This document shows positions 31,695 to 40,396 of a stretch of DNA of 45,417 nucleotides, piece after piece. The notes below the pieces were generated by a model that was given only the letters and a program-made list of their open reading frames with translations, was not told where the DNA came from and made no database searches. The stretch's first letter is position 1. Each line of letters starts with the position of its first letter. The stretch is from Collinsella sp. AM17-1 (GTDB lineage: Bacteria > Actinomycetota > Coriobacteriia > Coriobacteriales > Coriobacteriaceae). The DNA is taken from the NCBI RefSeq assembly GCF_003470665.1, contig NZ_QRJZ01000021.1, positions 1-45,417 of the forward strand. Direction: 5' to 3'. Both the position numbers and the translations under genes were made by a program.

Positions 31695-32486
31695 TTACTC
31701 CTCGTCGTCCTCGTCGTCCGAGAACAGGTCCAGACGGCTCACGAACAGGCCCTCCTTGCCCTCGCGCGCGGTAATGACCACGCGAGCGATGGCGAGCGAA
31801 ATCTCGTAGAGCGAGAGCAGGGCGCCATACATGAGACCCAGCGTAACGGGCGAGCCGTCGGGCGTAATCACAGCCGAACCCACGAGCAGGCCTACGTACA
31901 CGTAGCGCCAGGCGCTGCGGAAGGCCGCATAGGACACGATGTGGAAAACGGACAGGTAGAAGATGATGAGCGGCAGCTCAAACGCCACACCAAAGCCGAT
32001 CATAAAGAGCAGCTCCATGTTGACGTAGTTCTCCAGATCGGGCAACGCCGTAGCGACAGCCGAGGTCTCGCCGATGAGCCACTCAAAGCCCGCCGGGATG
32101 ATGATGAAGTAGCAGAAGATGGCACCCAGGAAGAACAGCACCGTCGAGGCGAGCACCGTGGGCACAACCCACTTGCGCTCGTTGGGGCGCAGTGCCGGCA
32201 GGAAAAATGCCAGAATCTGCCAGATGATCATGGGCGTGCACATGACCACGGCCATCTTGATGGCAAGCGAGAAGCGCAGGCCAAAGCCGCCGAGCGTGGT
32301 GGTGATGTAAAACTTACCGTCCGGCACAAAGGAGCGGATGGGGTCCTCAAGAATATCGAGCACCACGGGCGTGGCAAAGTACAGCACGATGGCGGCGGCA
32401 AACACCGAAACGACCACGATGGTCAGGCGGCGACGGAGCTCTCCCAGGTGATCGAAGAGCGGCATGCGCGCAGGTCCGATCGGCAT
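31695..32486 (-). CDS. tatC: Twin-arginine translocase subunit TatC
   Basis: 263 residues with six hydrophobic segments. Receptor for twin-arginine signal peptides in the plasma membrane. MPLFDHLGELRRRL (8-21) is the conserved N-terminal motif; the segment FLPALRPNERKWV contains the conserved P-x-L-x-x-x-E; the FGVAFELPL box (about 166-174) is the known signature. The ATG overlaps the tatA stop (TAATG). Acidic C-terminal tail (FSDDEDDEE). Confidence 0.95.
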   Translation of the reverse strand: MPIGPARMPLFDHLGELRRRLTIVVVSVFAAAIVLYFATPVVLDILEDPIRSFVPDGKFYITTTLGGFGLRFSLAIKMAVVMCTPMIIWQILAFFLPALRPNERKWVVPTVLASTVLFFLGAIFCYFIIIPAGFEWLIGETSAVATALPDLENYVNMELLFMIGFGVAFELPLIIFYLSVFHIVSYAAFRSAWRYVYVGLLVGSAVITPDGSPVTLGLMYGALLSLYEISLAIARVVITAREGKEGLFVSRLDLFSDDEDDEE

Positions 32487-33058
32487 TACTCATCGCCTCC
32501 CTTCGGGGCGTCGGCGGCAGCAGCCTCGGCATCGTCCTCGGCCTCGAGCTCGCGAGCGAGCTGGTCGACGACGGCCTTGCGCTTGCGGGGACGACGGGCG
32601 TAGAGGTCAGCCGTCGTGGGCTCTGCCGGCTCGGGCTCGGGCTCTGCAGCAGGCTCGGGCTCGACGGCAGCAGCAGGCTCTGTACCCTCGGCCTCATCAA
32701 CAGCGCCTTCGCCCTCAGCAGCACCCTCGCTTGCGGCCTTCTCGGCAGCAAGACGGGCGCGACGCTCGGCAAAGGTCTCCTTCTTGGCGGGCGCTGCCGT
32801 CTCGGCGGCATCCTCGTCCGCATCGGAATCGTCGTCGGTCGCAGCAGTCTTCTTGGGCTTGACCGGGGCCGACGCGGCCTCGCTCACCGGATCGATAATC
32901 TCGGACTGAACAACGGCCGTCATCTTTTCCTGCGTCTCGCGGAACTGACGGATGGCACGGCCGATCGTGCGGCCCATCTGCGGGAGCTTATCCGGGCCAA
33001 ACAGCAAAAAGCCGAAGACCACGATGATCGCGAGCTCACCCTCTCCAATACCAAACAC
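32486..33058 (-). CDS. tatA: TatA/TatB-type translocase subunit
   Basis: 190 residues. One N-terminal membrane helix with the FGP turn (FGFLLFGPDKLPQM, 15-28), an amphipathic helix (GRTIGRAIRQFRETQEKM), then a long acidic, Ala/Glu/Pro-rich disordered tail (EPEPAAEPEPEPAEP). The start is GTG at 33058 directly after GGAGG; a longer frame to 33103 lacks homology. With a single TatA-like gene it may serve both TatA and TatB functions, as in many Gram-positives; another tatA elsewhere is possible. Confidence 0.88.
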   Translation of the reverse strand: MFGIGEGELAIIVVFGFLLFGPDKLPQMGRTIGRAIRQFRETQEKMTAVVQSEIIDPVSEAASAPVKPKKTAATDDDSDADEDAAETAAPAKKETFAERRARLAAEKAASEGAAEGEGAVDEAEGTEPAAAVEPEPAAEPEPEPAEPTTADLYARRPRKRKAVVDQLARELEAEDDAEAAAADAPKGGDE

Positions 33059-33139
33059 ACATACCTCCAAGGCTCGATGTGAGTCGAGCCCGCACCGCGC
33101 CATTCGGCCGGAACTCGTCTATTCATTCGGTCAAGTATA

Positions 33140-33167
33140 GCGCCCGGACGCCAAAACGTCCGAGCGC
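33140..33167. terminator. Hairpin between STAS gene and tatA
   Basis: GCGCCCGGACG (33140-33150) pairs with CGTCCGAGCGC (33157-33167) with one mismatch. T-run is poor. Confidence 0.4.
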
Positions 33168-33211
33168 ATCACAAACATATGCCAAACGGCACGCCCTTTT
33201 GGGGGCAAAGA

Positions 33212-33526
33212 TTATGCAGCGGTGATCGAAATCTCCTGGTCGACGCCCAACAGCTGAACCACGCGCATCACCGGGGGCTGCACGTTGACGCAGCTAAAAC
33301 GCTTACCATGATCAGCTGCGTGGTGTGCGGCGCCCACAAGCACGCCAATGCCCGTCGAATCGATGTAGCTCACCTGGGCAAAATCGAGCTCAACGGCCTC
33401 AGTGGGCTGCTCGAGCGCCAGGTCGATGGCATTGCGCAGGCTATCGGCGTTAGAGATATCGATCTCACCGGTCACCTTAATGGTGTAGAGCTCTGGCGTG
33501 GGGTTGGTGGAAATACCCAAATCCAT
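33212..33526 (-). CDS. STAS-domain anti-sigma factor antagonist-like protein
   Basis: 104 residues, the size of SpoIIAA/RsbV. Such proteins release a sigma factor from its anti-sigma factor when unphosphorylated. IDSTGIGVLVGA (55-66) is the phosphorylation loop, with Ser57 the likely phosphosite. ATG 33526 is preceded by AAAGGAG. No anti-sigma kinase or sigma factor is adjacent, so partners are elsewhere. Confidence 0.9.
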   Translation of the reverse strand: MDLGISTNPTPELYTIKVTGEIDISNADSLRNAIDLALEQPTEAVELDFAQVSYIDSTGIGVLVGAAHHAADHGKRFSCVNVQPPVMRVVQLLGVDQEISITAA

Positions 33527-33592
33527 GTATACGCTCCTTTACGTATCGAAAGTGCGGATAGTACTAGGCGCGGACTTGCGGGGCCCTACGCG

Positions 33593-34897
33593 TTAGGCGC
33601 GCTCGGCACGCGCAAGCTCGGCAGCGACGAGCTTGACAGCCAGCACCAGCACATCGAGCGCAGCCTCCAGGTCCTCGACCGTGGGATAGCTCGGCGCGAT
33701 GCGGATGTTGGTGTCGCGCGGATCCTTGCCATAAGGCCAGGTGGCACCAGCCGGCGTGAGCTTGACGCCCAGGTCGGCACAAAGCGCGGCGACCTTCTGG
33801 GCCGAGCCCTCGGGGCCATCGAAACTCACAAAGTAGCCGCCATGGGGATGCGTCCAAGTGGCGCAACCCGTGTTACCCAAGCCCTCGGTGAGTTTACGCT
33901 CAACGGCCTCAAAGCGCGGGCACAGGAACTCGGCATGCTTTTTCATGTGCTCCTTGACCGCCTCGATGGTGGGAAGGAAGCGCACGTGACGCAGCTGGTT
34001 GAGCTTATCGGCGCTAATAAGACCGGCCTTCAGGCGCTTGGAGAACTCGGCGATGACCGCGGGGCTCGCACCGATAAAGCCGATGCCGGCGCCCGGGAAG
34101 GTGATCTTGGACGTCGAGGCAAAGGCCACCACGCGATCCTCGGTGCCCGCCGCGCGAGCGAGGTCAAAGATATTTGCGAGCTCGTCGGTCTCGTCGTACA
34201 GGTCGTGCACGCAGTAAGCGTTGTCCCAAAAGATGCGGAAATCGGGCGCGGCCGTGGGCATCTCGACCAGGCGGCGCACAGTGTCCTCGCTAAAGGTGAT
34301 GCCCGTGGGGTTAGAATACTTGGGCACGCACCAGATGCCCTTGATGGAATCGTCGGCGGCAACCAGGCGCTCAACCTCGTCCATGTCGGGGCCATTGTCG
34401 GTCATCGCGACGGGGACGTTCTCGATGCCCAAGTCGGCGGTGATGCCAAAGTGGCGATCGTAGCCGGGAACGGGGCACAGGAACTTGACCTTCTTGCCGT
34501 CGTGCGCTGCCTCGTAAGCCTCCCAAGGGTCGCTGCCGCACGAGCCACAGCGCCAGAACATGCCGGCGATGTCGTGCTCAATCAGCAAACTCGACGAACC
34601 CAGCACGAGCGTCTGCTCGGCAGGGCAACCCAGGAACTCCCCCGCCAGCTTGCGTGCCGAGGGAATGCCCTCAAAGCAGCCGTAGTTGGAGCAGTCGACG
34701 TTGCCGTCATGCAGATCGGCATCGGCATTGAGGATATCGAGCATGGGTCGAGAGATGTCCACCTGGGAGGGCGACGGCTTGCCGCGGGCCATGTCGAGCG
34801 CCAGGCCCTTGGCCTTGACCTCGGCGACCTCGGCTTTGAGCGCCTCGATGGCGGCATCGAGTTCGGTGGTTTCCATCTTCTGGTAGATCGTCTGCAT
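33593..34897 (-). CDS. PLP aminotransferase, Rv3722c-like aspartate aminotransferase type
   Basis: 434 residues. Class I/II fold, but the sequence pattern (LDMARGKPSPSQVDIS, NYGCFEGIPSARKLAGEFLG, CPVPGYDRHF) is that of the PF12897 family, which includes the mycobacterial aspartate aminotransferase. It would exchange the amino group between aspartate and 2-oxoglutarate. Key residues: KYSNPTGI (193-200), DNAYCVHDL (225-233), Schiff-base Lys264 in FASTSKITFPGAG, and IRIAPSYP with the substrate Arg. ATG 34897 is preceded by AAAGG. Monocistronic. Confidence 0.92.
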   Translation of the reverse strand: MQTIYQKMETTELDAAIEALKAEVAEVKAKGLALDMARGKPSPSQVDISRPMLDILNADADLHDGNVDCSNYGCFEGIPSARKLAGEFLGCPAEQTLVLGSSSLLIEHDIAGMFWRCGSCGSDPWEAYEAAHDGKKVKFLCPVPGYDRHFGITADLGIENVPVAMTDNGPDMDEVERLVAADDSIKGIWCVPKYSNPTGITFSEDTVRRLVEMPTAAPDFRIFWDNAYCVHDLYDETDELANIFDLARAAGTEDRVVAFASTSKITFPGAGIGFIGASPAVIAEFSKRLKAGLISADKLNQLRHVRFLPTIEAVKEHMKKHAEFLCPRFEAVERKLTEGLGNTGCATWTHPHGGYFVSFDGPEGSAQKVAALCADLGVKLTPAGATWPYGKDPRDTNIRIAPSYPTVEDLEAALDVLVLAVKLVAAELARAERA

Positions 34898-35047
34898 GGG
34901 GTGCGACCTTTCGCGAAGCGGTACGTTGCAGTTCGTCTAAGTATAGACCGCCATCGTCGCAACGTTATGAAGCCGTGATAGATTAAGTTCATCGCAATCA
35001 ATTACGAATCGCCGCGCATGCCGGCGTGGGGCGCCCAAGGAGGCACT

Positions 35048-35302
35048 ATGGAGTACGGATCGTTTCAGGCCGAGGAATTCGGCGACTTGCAGCGCCTGGT
35101 CGACGGACTGTTTTACGACCGCCACGCCATCGACCGCCTGGATCTGATCGTACAGGCCGAAATCTTGGACCTGGCGCCCGACCTCATGGAAATCGTGAAC
35201 CTTTTGCCGCCCGGCTACTACGACCGCCAGTCACTTTGCGACCAGCTCAACTCCGCCTTGGCCGCCCACGGCTGGGGCGCCGTCTACGGAACGGTGGAAT
35301 AA
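35048..35302 (+). CDS. Small conserved-looking protein of unknown function
   Basis: 84 residues. ATG 35048 is preceded by GGAGG at ideal spacing; the frame is open from 35018, but with no ribosome site. Predominantly helical, acidic (DLMEIVNLLPPGYYDRQSLCDQLN), with no signal peptide or membrane segment. The regular codon use and strong ribosome site make it a genuine gene. No family recognised. Divergent from the aminotransferase. Confidence 0.8.
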   Translation: MEYGSFQAEEFGDLQRLVDGLFYDRHAIDRLDLIVQAEILDLAPDLMEIVNLLPPGYYDRQSLCDQLNSALAAHGWGAVYGTVE

Positions 35303-35675
35303 GCCTCGAGGCCGGCGATTTGGCCCGCTTCCCGACCTTGGCGAGGCTTGTTTTAGGGCTTGTGGCCAAAAAAGGGCAAATATGAGTACTGTTACCTTTT
35401 TAGTAGCAGCGATTCTTGGTCGAAATCGGCAAAACTCGACTTGAAACTTCCTAATCACCGTCAGCTAGCGCCAAATTGGAAGTCGATGGTCACTCATTAA
35501 CTTACAGTTCTTATAACTTTGTTCATTATTTTCCGCACCTAAAATGATACGCCGTTTGTGACAGTACTCACAAACGGCGTTTTTTGACCACTGGCGTGTC
35601 TGGCAGGCGGCAAGCACCGCCCGAATCCGCATTTTGAACGCGCCCGAATCGGTTCTGGAGCCGGTTTTCGCGCTC
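35303..35675. other. 373-bp intergenic stretch
   Basis: AT-rich compared with the genes. Holds one strong terminator (35549-35585); otherwise no gene, tRNA or repeat is seen. Confidence 0.6.
35549..35585 (+). terminator. Rho-independent terminator
   Basis: ACGCCGTTTGTG (35549-35560) pairs perfectly with CACAAACGGCGT (35569-35580), followed by TTTTT. Confidence 0.92.
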
Positions 35676-37034
35676 TTACTCGTCCTTGGTCGCGGGGTGC
35701 TTGCAGATCACACTCATGTAGATCATGCCAAGCACGGCTGCGGTGACCGAACCGGCGAGAATAGCGGCCTTGGCTGCAAGAACCTCAAACTGGGCCGTCG
35801 GGAAGGCAAGGCCGCTGATGAGAATCGACATGGTAAAGCCGATACCGCCCAGAATGCCCACGCCGGCAATCATGTGCCAGTTGACATTGTGCGGCAGCTC
35901 GCAGGCCTTAAGCTTAACCAGGGCAAACGTCATACCAAAGATGCCGATCGGCTTGCCCAGCAGCATGCCAAAGTACACGCCGAGCGTCACCGGGTCGGTG
36001 AGCAGCGTGCTCATGTCCACGCCCACTAAGCGAACCTGAGCGTTTACGAACGCAAAGATCGGCAGGATCACAAAGTTGACCGGCGTGGAGATCAGACGCT
36101 CCATGCGGATAAGCGGCGGGGTCACGCGGTGCATGACGCGCTCGACCTTGGTGGTCGAGACGGTAAAGTCATGCTGGCCCAGGATGTGTGCCTCATCATC
36201 GTAGCGGTCATCGAGCAGCGGCAGGCACTCGCCCAGCCAATCGGTGAGGCTATCGAGCTTGACGCCACACTTGGCCGGGATGGTAAAGGCCAAGATGACG
36301 CCAGCAAGCGTGGCATGTACGCCGCTCTTGAACATGCAGAACCACAGCAGCAGCCCCAGTACCGAATACGGGGCAAGGCGGTAATGCTGCGTCTTGTTAA
36401 GCCACACGAGCGCGCAGGTCACAAGCGCGGCGGCGCCCAACCAAAACGGATTGGGGCTCTGACCGTAGAAGATGGCGATGGCGGCGATGGAGATCAGGTC
36501 GTCGGCGATGGCGAGCGTCGAGAAGAACACGCGCACGCCGTTGGGCACGCGATTGCCCAAAAGCGACAGCACGCCCAGCGCAAAGGCAATATCGGTTGCC
36601 ATGGGGATGGCCCAACCGTTGCGGGCGCCGGCATGGTTAAAGATCAGGTAGATGCAGGCGGGAACGACGACGCCGCCCACGGCCGCCAACATGGGAAGCA
36701 TGGCCTGACGCGGATTCTTGAGCTCGCCGACCGTCATCTCGTACTTAAGCTCAATGCCCACCAACAAAAAGAAAATCGCCATGAGGAAGTCGTTGACGAA
36801 AAGCTCAACGGTGAGACCAGCCGTAAGGTTGCCCAGACCCACATACAGCGGGGTCTCCAAAAAGTGATGGATGGCCTCGTAGGCATCGGTATTGGCGCAG
36901 ATGACGGCGGCGATGGCGGCGATCACCATGACGGCGGCAGAAATGGTGCCGTTCTCGGCAATGCGCTCCCAGATGTCGTGACGTTCAAAGCGCTTGCGCT
37001 CACGAACATTGAACAGCTGCTCAGTTGCTGCCAT
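35676..37034 (-). CDS. nhaA: Na+/H+ antiporter NhaA
   Basis: 452 residues; longer than E. coli NhaA (388) mostly by N- and C-terminal and central loop residues. Exchanges sodium for protons at the plasma membrane. Conserved: LRVFFSTLAI-like GVRVFFSTLAIADDLISIAAIAIFY with the paired Asp of the ion site, ATDIAFALGVLSLLG with the conserved Asp, and LLGKPIGIFG and GIGFTMSILISGLAF near the C-terminus. ATG 37034 is preceded by AAAGGAG. Monocistronic. Confidence 0.95.
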   Translation of the reverse strand: MAATEQLFNVRERKRFERHDIWERIAENGTISAAVMVIAAIAAVICANTDAYEAIHHFLETPLYVGLGNLTAGLTVELFVNDFLMAIFFLLVGIELKYEMTVGELKNPRQAMLPMLAAVGGVVVPACIYLIFNHAGARNGWAIPMATDIAFALGVLSLLGNRVPNGVRVFFSTLAIADDLISIAAIAIFYGQSPNPFWLGAAALVTCALVWLNKTQHYRLAPYSVLGLLLWFCMFKSGVHATLAGVILAFTIPAKCGVKLDSLTDWLGECLPLLDDRYDDEAHILGQHDFTVSTTKVERVMHRVTPPLIRMERLISTPVNFVILPIFAFVNAQVRLVGVDMSTLLTDPVTLGVYFGMLLGKPIGIFGMTFALVKLKACELPHNVNWHMIAGVGILGGIGFTMSILISGLAFPTAQFEVLAAKAAILAGSVTAAVLGMIYMSVICKHPATKDE

Positions 37035-37242
37035 GGGCGGCTCCTTTCACGGGAAAGCTCCCGTCTTAAAAAAGCACGGCCCGCCCAGATGGCGGCGCCG
37101 CGCTCTAACGTATTACGCTTGCATCTAGCCTACCCTGCGCGACAAGCGCGCAAGCGCGGCCGAAAAGCGGAACCACAGGTTGAACATTATTTGCTCAACG
37201 GCACAGGCACGCCTGTCCAAGAGACGACGCGGCGACGTGCAC

Positions 37243-37282
37243 AAAAAAGCGACCGGAGCGCGGGGCGTCCGCGATCCGGTCG
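37243..37282 (-). terminator. Terminator after the pyrophosphatase gene
   Basis: On the minus strand CGACCGGA... pairs with TCCGGTCGC (stem ends 37250-37258 and 37275-37282), followed by TTTTTTG. Confidence 0.85.
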
Positions 37283-37302
37283 TGGCGTTTGGTCAACTAA
37301 AC

Positions 37303-38226
37303 CTAGCAGGCGGCCATAATGGGGGCAGCGACCTGCTTCTTACGGGAAAGGACACCCGGCATCCAGACGCCGTCGTGCTCGTCAGCAATGCCCAGGCCCT
37401 TCTGAGCAGCCTCGGTCTCGCCCTCGAGCAGGACCTGCGAGCCCTCCTCCATGATGTCGGTGATGCACAGGACAATGCCGTCGGCGCCCTTCTCGGCGGC
37501 GTAGGCGCGCATGGCCTCGCGGATCTCGTCGATCATGCCGAGTGCGCGGCTCTTGTCGACGGTCTCGTACTGGCCGATGAGCAGCTTCTTGCCAGCGGGC
37601 TCGAACATCTTGATGTCGTTGCCGACCATCTCGGCTGCGGTGAAGGAGCCGGACGGACGGGTGAGGAAGACCTCCATGCCAAACTTGACCGGGTCGACGC
37701 CCACCTGCTCGCCGAGCTTGGCGGCAACGGCGCGGTCGACATCGGTGGTGGTGGGGCTCTTGAGCATGAGCGTGTCGGTCATCATGGCCGAGAGCAGCAG
37801 CTTGGCCTGGACGTCGGAAAGCTCAACGCCGAGCACGCCGGCGAGCTTGGTGACGATGGTGCAGCTGGAGCCCCAGGGCAGGCAGATGTAGTGCAGCGGG
37901 CCGGCGGTCTCGAAGTCGCCGATGCGGTGATGATCGACAACACCAAAGACCGTGGCGTCCTTAAGGCCGGCGACGGACTGGGCAGACTCGTTGTGGTCGG
38001 TGAGGACGACGAGCTGACCGGCCTCGACGGAATCAATCACGCGGGGCTCGGCAATGCCGGCGTCGGCGAGCAACTTGGCGGACTCGGCCGGAAGCTGACC
38101 AAGGGCGCAGGCCTCGTAGGTGTTGCCGGCATACTCAACCTGGTTGAGCAGCTGGGACAGGACGACGGCGCTCATGATGGCGTCGTTATCGGGGTTCTGG
38201 TGACCAAAGACAAGAACGTTTGCCAT
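37303..38226 (-). CDS. ppaC: Manganese-dependent inorganic pyrophosphatase
   Basis: 307 residues, family II (DHH) length. Hydrolyses pyrophosphate to phosphate in the cytoplasm. GHQNPDNDA (8-16) with His9, Asp13 and Asp15; LTDHNE (about 75-80); VVDHHRIGDF (about 96-105), the DHH motif; and the C-terminal PGVLSRKKQVAAP, the DHHA2 substrate stretch. ATG 38226 is preceded by GTGGAGG. Monocistronic. Confidence 0.96.
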   Translation of the reverse strand: MANVLVFGHQNPDNDAIMSAVVLSQLLNQVEYAGNTYEACALGQLPAESAKLLADAGIAEPRVIDSVEAGQLVVLTDHNESAQSVAGLKDATVFGVVDHHRIGDFETAGPLHYICLPWGSSCTIVTKLAGVLGVELSDVQAKLLLSAMMTDTLMLKSPTTTDVDRAVAAKLGEQVGVDPVKFGMEVFLTRPSGSFTAAEMVGNDIKMFEPAGKKLLIGQYETVDKSRALGMIDEIREAMRAYAAEKGADGIVLCITDIMEEGSQVLLEGETEAAQKGLGIADEHDGVWMPGVLSRKKQVAAPIMAAC

Positions 38227-38345
38227 GGATATCCTCCACTTGATATGTGTACTTGGACGTAGCTATGGTAGCACGCCGATGCCGAGCCTTCGCAGACGGA
38301 AGGGCCACGGCATATTTTGGGGCGCAGGCACGGGGGGGCCAAGGC

Positions 38346-38396
38346 TGTCCCTTTTGCACCATGTTGGTGCAAAGTAACCTGTCCCCCTTGCACCAA
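38346..38396. repeat. TTTGCACCA hairpin repeat
   Basis: TTTGCACCA (38353-38361) and TGGTGCAAA (38365-38373) pair perfectly; a third half-copy TTGCACCAA follows at 38388-38396, touching the stop codon of the ROK gene. TGTCCC occurs twice. No T-run. Similar in layout to, but different in sequence from, the GGGACGTTCC repeats. Confidence 0.6.
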
Positions 38397-39350
38397 CTAT
38401 TTGCCGGCGGCGCGCAGGGCTACGTAGGCGGCACCGATGATGCCGGCGTCGTTTTCGAGCGAAGCGACCTTAATGGGCGTCTCGCGCGAGGCGGAAAGCG
38501 CGTACTGCTTAAAGTGCTCGCGGACCTTGTCGAGGTAGACATCGGCCGAGGCGGAGGCGCCGCCGCCGATGAGGAACATCTCGGGATCAACCACGTTGGC
38601 GATAAGCGCCAGTGCGCGGCCGAGATAGTCGGCCATGGTATCGGCCGCGGCCAGCGCGAGCTTGTCGCCCTCGCGGCAGGCCTGGAACACGTCCTTGGAA
38701 TCAGAAGGCCCAGTGAGCTCGATGGGCTCGACGCCGGCCTTTTTGCACTCGGCAAGGTAGTTGCTCACCACGCCGGTGGCGCTGGAATACTGCTCCAGGT
38801 GGCCATGTCCGCCGCAGCCGCAGGTGCGCTCCTCTTCGGGGTTCAGGCACATGTGGCCAATCTCGCCGCCGGCGCCCACAACGCCCGACACCACGTCGCC
38901 GTTGACGATAACGCCGCCACCCACGCCGGTACCAATGGTGACCATCACCACGTTCTGTACGCCCTTGGCAGAGCCGAGCCAGGCCTCGCCCATGGCAGCG
39001 GCGTTGGCATCGTTCTCGTATTTAACAACCGCGTCGGGGCAGTGCTCCTGAATGGCGACTCTTAGCTCGGGCAGGTTAATGGCAATGTTGGCCTTGACCT
39101 TGGCATCGCCCGATGCCGGGATGGGGCACGGAACGGCCAGGCCAATACCCGCCACAAAGGCGCGCGGAATCTGGGCCTTGGCGACCACCTGGTCGATAGC
39201 CTCGGTCACCGCGGCAAAGCCCGCGGCGTCAACGATAGGCGGCGTGGGCACGCTGGCCTTGGCCAGCAGGTTACCATCCTCGTCGAACAGGCCCTCCTTA
39301 ACCGAAGTGCCGCCGACGTCGATGCCGATGTAATACTGCTTAGGTTCCAT
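38397..39350 (-). CDS. ROK-family glucokinase
   Basis: 317 residues. ATP-dependent sugar kinase of the ROK family, most likely glucokinase. ATP loop IDVGGTSVKEG (10-20), catalytic Asp114 in ENDANAAAMGEAW, and the ROK zinc region GEIGHMCLNPEEERTCGCGGHGHLEQY (163-188), with His166, Cys177 and Cys179 as zinc ligands; the third Cys usual in CxCGxxGC is His184 here. ATG 39350 is preceded by AAAGG. Downstream of the cellobiose-type PTS genes but separated by a terminator; it would phosphorylate the free glucose released from beta-glucosides. Confidence 0.9.
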   Translation of the reverse strand: MEPKQYYIGIDVGGTSVKEGLFDEDGNLLAKASVPTPPIVDAAGFAAVTEAIDQVVAKAQIPRAFVAGIGLAVPCPIPASGDAKVKANIAINLPELRVAIQEHCPDAVVKYENDANAAAMGEAWLGSAKGVQNVVMVTIGTGVGGGVIVNGDVVSGVVGAGGEIGHMCLNPEEERTCGCGGHGHLEQYSSATGVVSNYLAECKKAGVEPIELTGPSDSKDVFQACREGDKLALAAADTMADYLGRALALIANVVDPEMFLIGGGASASADVYLDKVREHFKQYALSASRETPIKVASLENDAGIIGAAYVALRAAGK

Positions 39351-39404
39351 GGGAGCCCGCCTTTCTCGTTTAAACATTGCCTGTATGGTACCGCTCCCAA
39401 GGCA

Positions 39405-39445
39405 AAAACCTGCCAAAAAGGGACAGGTTTGTTTTGGCAGGTTTT
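39405..39445. repeat. CCTGCCAAAA inverted repeat
   Basis: AAAACCTGCCAAAA (39405-39418) and TTTTGGCAGGTTTT (39432-39445) pair perfectly around GGGACAGGT. A related larger version is at 43301-43380. Confidence 0.6.
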
Positions 39446-39494
39446 ATCTGGGAAAACGCAATTGGCCGCTCAACAGACCGCGCAAGACCATCCC

Positions 39495-39533
39495 CAAAAA
39501 TAAAGGCACCGGGAGGCGGAGACTCCCGGTGCC
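39495..39533 (-). terminator. Terminator after the cellobiose-type PTS IIA gene
   Basis: GGCACCGGGAG (39505-39515) pairs with CTCCCGGTGCC (39523-39533); TTTATTTTTGG follows on the minus strand. Confidence 0.9.
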
Positions 39534-39591
39534 CGTGAAAGGGACTGTATTGTCTGTTGGACTGCACGGTCCGTCGCGGCGATAATGCCGG

Positions 39592-39924
39592 CTAGGCTTT
39601 CAGTGCCTGCAGCTGCTTGTGGACCTCGATGAGCTCCGTCGCCATGACGCGCATGGTCTCGGTGCCGGCCATCTGGTCCTCGGCATGCAGCAGAATCAGC
39701 GGGGCCTCGCCGTTACGCTCGCCGTTGGCCTCCTTCTTCAGAAGCCCCATGTGAACATCGTGGCCACCGTTATAGGCCTCGTCGCCCTGCTTGATAAGCT
39801 CCTCGGCGGCGTCAAAATCGCCCTCCTTGGCCTTTTGCACGGCATTGATATACATGCTCTTGGCGGTACCGACGTAGCTGATGATCTCGAAGCAGGTCAT
39901 CTGCAACTCGTTCATATCCTCCAT
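39592..39924 (-). CDS. PTS lactose/cellobiose-family IIA
   Basis: 110 residues, usual size. Cytoplasmic phosphocarrier of the cellobiose-type PTS. Helical; the phosphorylated histidine is His80 in LILLHAEDQMAG. ATG 39924 is preceded by AGGTGA, which spans the stop of IIB; a GTG at 39933 and an ATG at 39915 are in-frame alternatives. 9 nt after IIB, so translation is probably coupled. Confidence 0.92.
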   Translation of the reverse strand: MEDMNELQMTCFEIISYVGTAKSMYINAVQKAKEGDFDAAEELIKQGDEAYNGGHDVHMGLLKKEANGERNGEAPLILLHAEDQMAGTETMRVMATELIEVHKQLQALKA

Positions 39925-39933
39925 ATGCTTCAC

Positions 39934-40236
39934 CTAGCCCATCACGCTGACGCAGTGGTCGATGATACCGGCAGCGTTCATGCGGCCGTAGTCGACCATG
40001 TTGATGACCTCGACCGGGAAGCGGCCAGCGGCCTCCTTCTCAAAATCGCCCTTGGTGTAGCCGATCTGCGGGCCAAGCAGCAACATGTCGCACTCGTCCA
40101 GGTGATCGTGGGCCTCGTTCATGGGGCGAGCCTCGACCTCAATTTCCAGGCCACGGTTTGCAACCTCGGCCTGCATCTTCTGGACCAGCAGGCTCGTGGA
40201 CATTCCGGCATTGCAGCAGAGCATGATCTTCTTCAT
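39934..40236 (-). CDS. PTS lactose/cellobiose-family IIB
   Basis: 100 residues. Takes phosphate from IIA on a cysteine; IMLCCNAGMSTSLLVQKM (4-21) is the phosphocysteine loop, with Cys8 matching Cys10 of ChbB. The adjacent Cys7 makes a CC pair. ATG 40236 is preceded by AAGGAGG. Follows IIC after a 160-nt gap holding a long GC-rich hairpin. Confidence 0.94.
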   Translation of the reverse strand: MKKIMLCCNAGMSTSLLVQKMQAEVANRGLEIEVEARPMNEAHDHLDECDMLLLGPQIGYTKGDFEKEAAGRFPVEVINMVDYGRMNAAGIIDHCVSVMG

Positions 40237-40333
40237 GGTTTCCTCCTTATAACTGCGCGGCGCGCAGACGACGACTGGTTTTATTCCTTGCGGCTATTGT
40301 GCCCACCCCCTGCGTCTTTGCACAAGGGAGAGA

Positions 40334-40371
40334 GCTGCGGGCACTGGCACCGCGTACCGGCGCCCGCAGCG
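40334..40371. promoter_or_regulatory. GC-rich hairpin between IIC and IIB
   Basis: GCTGCGGGC (40334-40342) pairs with GCCCGCAGC (40362-40370), with further pairing inside. No T-run. It may stabilise or separate parts of the operon mRNA. Confidence 0.45.
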
Positions 40372-40396
40372 GTGAAAGGGACGAACGTTAGGCGTT

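Noticed and set aside
39349..39585. 78-codon plus-strand frame after the ROK gene start
   Set aside because: Covers an inverted repeat and a terminator, without a ribosome site.
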